Below, piece by piece: positions 58,018 through 64,000 of a DNA stretch of 64,000 nucleotides. Position numbers and translations under genes: made by a program. Under the pieces are notes generated by a model. The model ran no database searches. It was given only the letters and a program-made list of their open reading frames with translations, and was not told where the DNA came from. Positions within the stretch are counted from its first letter, which is position 1, and the number at the start of each line of letters is the position of its first letter. The stretch covers positions 186,001 to 250,000 of the forward strand of contig NZ_VCJO01000004.1 in assembly GCF_009712475.1 (NCBI RefSeq). The letters run 5' to 3'. Source of the DNA: Micromonospora sp. CP22. Lineage in GTDB: Bacteria; Actinomycetota; Actinomycetes; Mycobacteriales; Micromonosporaceae.

Positions 58018-58074
58018 GCTCGCCTGGCGCGCACCGCCCGGGGTCCGGGGCCGGTCGGTGCGCGCCAGGCGGGC
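58018..58074. terminator. Terminator hairpin after livK-type operon
   Basis: CGCCTGGCGCGCACCG (58021-58036) is exactly inverted at 58056-58071, extending by three more pairs (one wobble). A 16-bp perfect core with a 19-nt loop, just after the liv operon's last stop codon (58078). No U run, as usual in GC-rich actinobacteria. Confidence 0.75.
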
Positions 58075-58077
58075 GGA

Positions 58078-59358
58078 TCAGGCGGTCGGCACGCCGTTGG
58101 CCGGCGGCGTCACCGGCGGCACGGTGTACTCGTTGACCGGACCGTCGGCCTCGTCGGTCTCGTACGTCGGGCCGAAGAAGCGCTGCTCGCCCTTCTCGAC
58201 CCGGCTCAGCCGGCCACCGCCGTAGCCGGAGTGGTCGGTGTCGGAGAACCGCAGGGGCGCCACGCCCGGCCCCTGGTAGCCGCCCTTGCGGACGGCCTCG
58301 ATCAGCGACTCGCGGGTGAGGTCCTTGCCGGCGGCCTGCAACACCTGCACGAACAGGTACCCCACCGCCATGCCGTAGACGGTGTTGCCGTCGAACTCCG
58401 CGCCGCCGTTGTGCTCCGCGTTCACCTTGGTGAACAGCTTGATCCACGGATCGTCGGCGTCGTTCTGCATCGGCAGGTAGTTCAGGCCGACCATGCCCTC
58501 CAGCAGCCCGGCGGCGTCGCCGAGTTGCCGAGCCAGCGTCGGGTGGTCGGCACCCACGTTCGACACCACCCACTGCGGGCGGTAGTCGAGCCGGGCGGCG
58601 GTGCCGACGGACAGCGCGGTGAAGCCCGGCACGGTGGCCAGGATGACGACCTCGCAACCGGCCGCCTTGAACGCACCGATCTGCGGCGCGACGTTGGTGT
58701 TGCTGGTGACGTAGGTCTGGCGGTCGACCACGCCGTCGGCGCCGAGCACCTTCTCCACGCCGGCCAGCGCGTCCCGGCCGAAGTCGTCGTCCTGCCCGAG
58801 GAAGCAGACCTTGCGACCGGGCATGGTGGTCTTCACGTGGTTCGCCAGGATCTTGCCCTCGACGGTGTAGTCGGGGTTGAAGCCGAAGGTGTTCGGGTAG
58901 CGATCGGGCTGGTCCCAGTTCCGGCTGCCGGAGGCGACGAAGAGGTCGGGCACCCGGTTGGTGTGCAGGAAGTCCAGCACGCCGGTGTGGGTCGGGGTGC
59001 CGAGCCCGTTGAGGATGGCGAAGACCTTGTCCTGCAACACGAGTTGCCGGACCACCTGCTGCGTGGTGGCGGGGTTGTAGCCGTCGTCCATCACCTTGTA
59101 GGTGATCTTGCGGCCGTGCACCCCGCCGTTGGCGTTGACGTAGTCGAAGTACGCCTTCGTCGCCGGGGAGATCTTCGAGTAACCGGCGGACGCCGGACCG
59201 GTCAGCGGCATGTGCGTGCCGACGGTGATCTCCGTGTCGGTGACGCCGGGCACCGGCTCCCCCGATCCGGGACCGTCGTCGGAACCACAGGCGGTGGAGC
59301 TGAGCAAAAGGGTGAGGGTGGTGGCGATCACGAGACCGCGCCGTGTCGTGCTGCGCAT
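58078..59358 (-). CDS. Branched-chain amino acid-type binding protein (LivK-like)
   Basis: About 426 residues. Signal peptide with STAC lipobox-like ending and periplasmic-binding type I fold: DTEITVGTHMPLTGPASAGYS, GGVHGRKITYKVMDDGYNP, and ELVLQDKVFAILNGLGTPTH. In HAAT importers it captures branched-chain amino acids, and related members bind aromatic acids. Last gene of livG-F-H-M-K. ATG 59358 has AAAGG before it; ATG 59376 is alternative. Aromatic substrate is a guess from the island. Confidence 0.88.
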   Translation of the reverse strand: MRSTTRRGLVIATTLTLLLSSTACGSDDGPGSGEPVPGVTDTEITVGTHMPLTGPASAGYSKISPATKAYFDYVNANGGVHGRKITYKVMDDGYNPATTQQVVRQLVLQDKVFAILNGLGTPTHTGVLDFLHTNRVPDLFVASGSRNWDQPDRYPNTFGFNPDYTVEGKILANHVKTTMPGRKVCFLGQDDDFGRDALAGVEKVLGADGVVDRQTYVTSNTNVAPQIGAFKAAGCEVVILATVPGFTALSVGTAARLDYRPQWVVSNVGADHPTLARQLGDAAGLLEGMVGLNYLPMQNDADDPWIKLFTKVNAEHNGGAEFDGNTVYGMAVGYLFVQVLQAAGKDLTRESLIEAVRKGGYQGPGVAPLRFSDTDHSGYGGGRLSRVEKGEQRFFGPTYETDEADGPVNEYTVPPVTPPANGVPTA

Positions 59359-59425
59359 GGGACACCGACCTTTCATCGGTCCGGTAGCGGTAGATGGTTG
59401 GTTGGGGGGTGAGGAGGTGGAGCGG

Positions 59426-60532
59426 TTACGACCGCCCGACCGGCCAGCGCGCGCGCAGCGCCCTGGCCAGCCGGGACAGAAGCCCTTGCACGCCGCCGGG
59501 CGCGGCGATCATGACCACGATCAGCGTGCTGCCGAAGATCGCCAGTGGCAGGTTGCCCTCCAGCCGCTGCGCCGCCGCCGGTGAGAGGGTGAACAGGTTG
59601 GTCAGCGAGTGCGTCAGGTCGGGCAGGACGACCAGCAGGAAGGCACCCCAGACCGCCCCGGCGAGGCGACCGAGACCGCCGATGACCACTGCCATCAGGA
59701 GGAACAGCGACAACGTCAGGCCGAAGGCGCCGGGTGACACGCTCTGCGCGAGCACCGCCAGCAGGGCACCGCCGAGGCCGGCGCTGGCCGCGCTCACCAC
59801 GAACGCGATGACCTGGGTACGCGCCACGTGGATCCCGGCCAGGCGGGCGGCGACCTCGTCGTCGCGTACCGCCCGGAAGGAGCGGCCGTACCGGCTGCGG
59901 ACCAGGTTCGCCAGCAGCACCAGGCAGAGCAGGGTCGCCGCGGCGGCGATCCAGAGCTGCCACCGCTCGTGCGGGAAGTAGACGCCCAGACGTTCCGGCG
60001 CGGGCGCCATCGGCACCCCCAGACCCTGCTCGCCGTTGAAGACGCCGTCGAAGGTGACGGTCAACGCCGGCACCACCACCGCCACGGCCAGGGTGAGACC
60101 GGCCAGGTAGGGCCCGCGTAGGCGGGCGGCGGCGACCCCGACGACCGCGCCGACGACCACCGTCGCCAGCACCGCCACCATCAGCGACACGATCAGCCAC
60201 CCACCGGCGGTCAGCCCCCGGTCGGCGAACGCGTTCTGGGTGAGCGCCAGGGCGTACGCGCCGGTGGCCATCAACGCGCCGTGCCCCAACGAGAGCTGCC
60301 CGCAGAGCCCGGTCAGCACGGTCAGCCCGGCGGTGGCGCAGAGGTAGGCGGCCACGGTTGCCAGTTGGAAGTTGCGGAACGAGTCGAGTTGGTAGCTGGC
60401 GGCCAACACCAGCAACGCGACGCCCGCCGCGACGACGAGGTGGCGAAGCAGGGTCGGCACCGTCCAGCCGGGACGGGTGGACTCGACGGCGGCGGCTCGG
60501 GCGGGCGGCGCCGACGCCCGGGTGGCGCTCAC
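59426..60532 (-). CDS. HAAT-family permease (LivM-like)
   Basis: 368 residues, about ten hydrophobic segments. GLCGQLSLGHGALMATGAYALA is the LivM signature loop, and GIHVARTQVIAFVVSAASAGLGGALLA another. C-terminal region is a basic tail. Overlaps livH by 4 nt. Confidence 0.9.
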   Translation of the reverse strand: MSATRASAPPARAAAVESTRPGWTVPTLLRHLVVAAGVALLVLAASYQLDSFRNFQLATVAAYLCATAGLTVLTGLCGQLSLGHGALMATGAYALALTQNAFADRGLTAGGWLIVSLMVAVLATVVVGAVVGVAAARLRGPYLAGLTLAVAVVVPALTVTFDGVFNGEQGLGVPMAPAPERLGVYFPHERWQLWIAAAATLLCLVLLANLVRSRYGRSFRAVRDDEVAARLAGIHVARTQVIAFVVSAASAGLGGALLAVLAQSVSPGAFGLTLSLFLLMAVVIGGLGRLAGAVWGAFLLVVLPDLTHSLTNLFTLSPAAAQRLEGNLPLAIFGSTLIVVMIAAPGGVQGLLSRLARALRARWPVGRS

Positions 60533-61407
60533 ACCCGCCTCGCGGTGACCGCGGCGAACAACCCGCCGGGGCGCAACAGCAGCACCGTCAGCAGCAACGC
60601 GAGCACCGCCAGCGGGATGAGGTCGCCGCCGGCGTACCCGCTGACGTAGGAGAGCAACAGACCCACCCCCAGGCCACCGACGACCGCGCCCGGCGGGCTG
60701 TCCAGCCCGCCGATCACCGCGGCGGTGAACGCGGTGACGAAGACCAGGTCCATCGCGTGCGGGTGCACGCCCAGCTCGGTGGGGATGACCAGCATCCCGG
60801 CCAGGGCACCGACGCCCGAGGCCAGCGCCCAGCCGAGGGTGAGCATGCCGCCCACGTTCACCCCGAGCAGCCGGGACACCTCGGGGGCGAACGCCGCCGC
60901 CCGCATCCGGAGCCCGATCGCGGTCCGGGTGAAGATCCAGACGAGTGCCGCCACGACCACCCCGACGGTGGCGAAGACGAACAGGTCGTACGGGGACAGC
61001 ACGGCGGTGCCGCCCACCGTCATCGCGGTCCGACTGAACGGGGCCTGCGCCGGCAGGTACTCGTTGCCGTACACCATGCCGAGCACCGCCTGGATCAGCA
61101 GGACCAGACCGAGTGCGACGATCACCGGGTTGAGCGGTGACCGGTGGTCCACCAGCCGCATCACCGCGAGGTCGACGACCGCCCCGAGCAGCAGCCCGGC
61201 GAGCAGCGCCGCGCCGAAACCGAGCCAGTACGAGCCGGTCGCGGCGGTGACGCTGTACGCGACGTACGCGGCGGCGACCGCCATCGCGCCCTGGGCGAAG
61301 TTGACGATCCGACCGGCCCGCCAGATGAGCACCAGGGCCAGCGCGAACGCGGCGTAGACCGCGCCCCTCGACAGGCCGTCGAGGGTGAGGAAGAGGAAGC
61401 GGTCCAC
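60529..61407 (-). CDS. HAAT-family permease (LivH-like)
   Basis: 292 residues, eight or so helices. GRIVNFAQGAMAVAAAYVAYSV corresponds to the LivH signature. Pairs with LivM. Overlaps livM by 4 nt (ATGA) and follows livF by 15 nt. Confidence 0.9.
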   Translation of the reverse strand: MDRFLFLTLDGLSRGAVYAAFALALVLIWRAGRIVNFAQGAMAVAAAYVAYSVTAATGSYWLGFGAALLAGLLLGAVVDLAVMRLVDHRSPLNPVIVALGLVLLIQAVLGMVYGNEYLPAQAPFSRTAMTVGGTAVLSPYDLFVFATVGVVVAALVWIFTRTAIGLRMRAAAFAPEVSRLLGVNVGGMLTLGWALASGVGALAGMLVIPTELGVHPHAMDLVFVTAFTAAVIGGLDSPPGAVVGGLGVGLLLSYVSGYAGGDLIPLAVLALLLTVLLLRPGGLFAAVTARRV

Positions 61408-61422
61408 GGTCCTCCTTGAGTT

Positions 61423-62142
61423 TCAGAATCCGAGGTACGCGTGGCGCAGGTCGGCGTCGTCGCGCAGCCGGGCGGCCGGGGCCGCCAGGACGACCCGGCC
61501 GAGCGACATCACGATGCCCTGGTCGGCCACGGCCAGGGCGCTGCGCACGTTCTGCTCCACCAGCAGCACGGTCAGCCCGGTGTCGTCGCGCAGTCGGCGC
61601 AGCAGCGCCATGGTCTGGGCCACCACGCGGGGGGCCAGACCGAGCGACGGTTCGTCCAGCAGCAGCAGGCGGGGTCGGCCGACCAGGGCCCGACCGAGGG
61701 CCAGCATCTGCCGTTCGCCACCGGAGAGCTGGTGGCCGAGGTGTCGCCGCCGGGTGGCCAGCGGCGCGAACAGCTCGTAGATCTCGTCGAGGGCACGCGC
61801 GGCGTCGGCGCGGTCCCGCCGCCAGAGCGCGCCGAGGCGCAGGTTCTCCTCCACGGTGAGTTCGCCGATCACGCCACGGCCCTCCGGCACGTGCGCCACC
61901 CCGCGCCGGACGAGTTGCTCGACCGGGGTGCCGCGCAGGTCACGGCCGTCGAGGAGGATCCGGCCCGAGGTAGGGCGCAGCATCCCCGAGAGGGTGCGCA
62001 GCAGGGTGGTCTTCCCGGCGCCGTTGGCGCCGATGACGGCGGCGATGGTGCCGGTGGGCACCCGCAGGTCGACGTCGTGCAGCACCGGCACCGGCCCGTA
62101 GCCGGCGGCCAGGGTCTCGACGGTGAGCAGGTCGCCGCTCAT
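61423..62142 (-). CDS. HAAT-family ATPase (LivF-like)
   Basis: 239 residues. Walker A GANGAGKTT, signature LSGGERQMLALGRAL, Walker B LLLLDEPSLGLAP, H-loop LLVEQNVRSAL, all typical of LivF. The ATG shares one base with the livG stop (TGATG), so coupled. Confidence 0.93.
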   Translation of the reverse strand: MSGDLLTVETLAAGYGPVPVLHDVDLRVPTGTIAAVIGANGAGKTTLLRTLSGMLRPTSGRILLDGRDLRGTPVEQLVRRGVAHVPEGRGVIGELTVEENLRLGALWRRDRADAARALDEIYELFAPLATRRRHLGHQLSGGERQMLALGRALVGRPRLLLLDEPSLGLAPRVVAQTMALLRRLRDDTGLTVLLVEQNVRSALAVADQGIVMSLGRVVLAAPAARLRDDADLRHAYLGF

Positions 62143-62924
62143 CAGGCGGCCTCGTCGACGGTCGCACCGAGGTAGGCGTCCACCACGGCCGGGTTCTCGC
62201 GGACCGCCTCCGGCGGCCCGGCGGCGACGACCCGCCCGAAGTCGAGCACCACGATCCGGTCGCAGACCGCCATGACCAGGTCCATGTGGTGCTCCACCAG
62301 CAACACGGCGCAGGGGTCGGTGGCCCGGTGCGGCAACCCTCGGATCAGCTCCGCGAGGGTGTCCACGTCGTCCGCGCCGAGGCCACCGGCCGGTTCGTCG
62401 AGCAACAGCAGACGGGGGCGGGCGGCCAGTGCGCGGGCCAGCCCGACCCGCTGGCGTACCGCGAAGGGCAGGGTGTCGGGCGCGGCGTCGGCGTACCCCC
62501 CGATGCCCAGCTCGTCCAGGACGGCGCGGGCGTGCTCGCGCAGCCGACGCTCGTCGCGGTCGCTGCGCGGCAGCCCGAGCAGCGCCGGCAACAGGCCGGC
62601 GCGGGCGGTGTGGCTGGCCCCGGCCATCACGTTCTCCAGGACGGTGAGCCCGGCGAACAGGCCGGTGCCCTGCAACGTCCGGGCGATGCCCAGCCGGGTG
62701 AGGCGGTGCGGTCGTGGTCGCAACGGGCGGCCGTCGAGGGTCAGCGTCCCGGTGTGCGCGGTGACGAAGCCGCACACGACGTTGAACAGCGTGGTCTTGC
62801 CGGCCCCGTTGGGGCCGATCACCCCGACCACCTCGCCCGGATTGACCTCCAGGGAGACGTCGTCGAGGGCGGTGAGGCCGCCGAAGCGCACGCCGACCTG
62901 GTGCAGTGCGAGACCGTCGGCCAT
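62142..62924 (-). CDS. HAAT-family ATPase (LivG-like)
   Basis: 260 residues. Walker A GPNGAGKTT, Walker B LLLLDEPAGGLG and H-loop LLVEHHMDLVM are intact. The signature is unusual: LPFAVRQRVGLARAL in place of the LSYGQQRxLEIARAL type, with no Ser-Gly pair. This may weaken its ATP site while LivF keeps a canonical one. First gene of the operon, with a palindromic operator 32-46 nt upstream. ATG 62924 preceded by GAGAGGCGGG. Confidence 0.88.
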   Translation of the reverse strand: MADGLALHQVGVRFGGLTALDDVSLEVNPGEVVGVIGPNGAGKTTLFNVVCGFVTAHTGTLTLDGRPLRPRPHRLTRLGIARTLQGTGLFAGLTVLENVMAGASHTARAGLLPALLGLPRSDRDERRLREHARAVLDELGIGGYADAAPDTLPFAVRQRVGLARALAARPRLLLLDEPAGGLGADDVDTLAELIRGLPHRATDPCAVLLVEHHMDLVMAVCDRIVVLDFGRVVAAGPPEAVRENPAVVDAYLGATVDEAA

Positions 62925-62955
62925 CAACCCGCCTCTCACCTCGCGGTCAACTTAT

Positions 62956-62970
62956 TACACTCGGAGTGTA
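62956..62970. promoter_or_regulatory. Perfect palindromic operator upstream of livG
   Basis: TACACTC G GAGTGTA: a perfect 7-bp dyad in the 88-nt gap between the truncated acyl-CoA dehydrogenase gene and livG. Local AT-rich sequence suggests a promoter. Typical size for a TetR-family operator. Confidence 0.7.
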
Positions 62971-63012
62971 CATTTCGCGAGTGTTTCGTCAACACCTTCG
63001 ATAGGGCGGTCA

Positions 63013-64000
63013 TCACCGGACGGCCGCGCCTTGCGCAACCGGCGGCGCGGGCAGGTCGACCAGCCGGGCGAGGGCCGCCCGGTGCCGATCCGCGGTGCCG
63101 AAGGCGATCGCGGTGCTCTTGGCCCGCTTGAGGTAGAGATGGGCCGGGTGTTCCCAGGTGAAGCCCAGTCCGCCGTGCAACTGGACGCAGGTCTCCGCCG
63201 CCCTGACCGCCACCGGGCCGCAGTACGCCTGCGCCAGCGCGGCAGCCAGCGCCGCCTCGTCACCGGCGTCGAGCCGGTCGGCGGCGTACCGGGCCACCGC
63301 CCGCGCCTCGGTCAGCTCCACCCAGAGGTCGGCCAACCGGTGCTTGACCGCCTGGAAGGAGCCGACCGGACGGCCGAACTGATGCCGCTGCCGCACGTAC
63401 TCGACCGTCGTGTCCAGACACCACTGCGCCACCCCGACCTGCTCGGAGGCGAGCAGTGCCGCGCCTGCGGTCAGCGCCTCCGTCACCGCCGCCTCGGCCG
63501 CCGCACCCACCGCGACCGGACGGGCCGGCGCCGCGGTGAACTCGATGTCGACGAGCGGCCGGGTGACGTCCAGCGACACCACCGGTTCGTACCGGACCGC
63601 CGGCTCGACGGCGTCGACCGCGTACAGCCCGTCGCCGGCCGGGACCAGCAGCAGACCGCGCGGCGCGGCGTCGGCCACAGCGGTCACCCGACCGGACAGC
63701 GTCGGCCCGGGACCCACCGTCACCGGCGGCGGGTCGGCGTCGGGCGCGGTGGCCAGACCGACCGCCAAGGCCACCTCGCGTTCGGCGGCGGCGACCTGGC
63801 ACAGCAGGGTGGTCTCGCCGCAGGCGAGCAGCGCCCGGGTGGCCACGACCGCGCCCAGGAAGGGCACCGGCGCGACGGATCGGCCCAGTTCCTCCAGCAC
63901 CACCGCGACCTCGCGGAAGCCGGCCCCCACGCCGCCGTGCTCCACCGGCACGGCCAGGCTGGTCACCCCGATCTGGTCGACCAGCCGGCGCCACAGCGTC
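63013..64000 (-). CDS. Acyl-CoA dehydrogenase, 5' end outside window
   Basis: At least 329 residues, cut by the right edge; the frame stays open to the end. Visible C-terminal portion: REVAVVLEELGRSVAPVPFLGAV, and the second family signature LHGGLGFTWEHPAHLYLKRAKS at the end. The first signature region (usually CFxxTEPxxGSD) is replaced by PGPTLSGRVTAVADAA, so this belongs to the shorter FadE-like subgroup with a degraded first domain. Its stop is 57 nt before the operator of livG, so it belongs to the same transcription direction and may head the liv operon. Confidence 0.85.
   Translation of the reverse strand, partial: TLWRRLVDQIGVTSLAVPVEHGGVGAGFREVAVVLEELGRSVAPVPFLGAVVATRALLACGETTLLCQVAAAEREVALAVGLATAPDADPPPVTVGPGPTLSGRVTAVADAAPRGLLLVPAGDGLYAVDAVEPAVRYEPVVSLDVTRPLVDIEFTAAPARPVAVGAAAEAAVTEALTAGAALLASEQVGVAQWCLDTTVEYVRQRHQFGRPVGSFQAVKHRLADLWVELTEARAVARYAADRLDAGDEAALAAALAQAYCGPVAVRAAETCVQLHGGLGFTWEHPAHLYLKRAKSTAIAFGTADRHRAALARLVDLPAPPVAQGAAVR

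Noticed and set aside
1..64000. CRISPR array, tRNA, rRNA, IS element or prophage
   Set aside because: No spaced direct repeats, cloverleaf sequences, transposase-like motifs or phage genes were seen by eye.

Overview
The window is about 64 kb of very GC-rich actinobacterial chromosome. The GC bias, the gene families (XRE/DUF397 pair, EccB, DUF559 nuclease, PucR-, IclR- and PaaX-type regulators) and the Rv3230c/DesA3-like desaturase pair point to a soil actinomycete, most likely of the Micromonosporaceae; the genus is inferred. No rRNA, tRNA, CRISPR array, prophage or insertion sequence was recognised.

Layout. 0-8.3 kb: a truncated XRE regulator with a DUF397 partner, a diguanylate cyclase, a PemK/MazF-like protein, a DUF2267 protein, the pstSCAB phosphate transporter with a two-unit Pho box, and two methyltransferases. 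8.4-12.7 kb: a heterodimeric ABC exporter with complementary decay of its ATPase motifs, then a dihydrofolate-reductase-like protein. 12.8-20.6 kb: an orphan EccB, a spermidine-synthase-like protein, a fatty acid desaturase with its ferredoxin reductase and a divergent PucR-like regulator, and a Na+/H+ antiporter.

20.7-54.3 kb carries most of a pathway for lignin-derived phenylpropanoids. The cou-like genes (couR, couN, couO, couM, couL) shorten p-hydroxycinnamates to 4-hydroxybenzoate or vanillate. pobA and vanAB convert these to protocatechuate. pcaHG, pcaB, pcaC, pcaD and pcaIJ take protocatechuate to 3-oxoadipyl-CoA. Only the last thiolase (pcaF) is absent. Each block has its own regulator (two IclR types plus PcaR, and a MarR type), and several candidate palindromic operators are visible. 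Between the blocks lie a TetR-controlled set (two acyl-CoA dehydrogenases, MaoC, a decayed acyl-CoA ligase, aldehyde and alcohol dehydrogenases), an MFS exporter, and a SsuABC-type importer with a PaaX-like regulator.

Two islands look different. At 29.35-30.44 kb a DUF559 nuclease-like gene sits between two related 49-nt palindromes that show compensatory base changes. At 38.1-40.6 kb a lower-GC three-gene operon encodes a membrane protein, an isoprenoid-synthase-fold protein and a NUDIX hydrolase, each overlapping the next by 4 nt; this is the best candidate for an undescribed system.

54.4-64 kb: a large LuxR-type ATPase regulator, a TetR regulator, a branched-chain-amino-acid-type (HAAT) ABC transporter, a perfect palindromic operator and a truncated acyl-CoA dehydrogenase that runs off the end.
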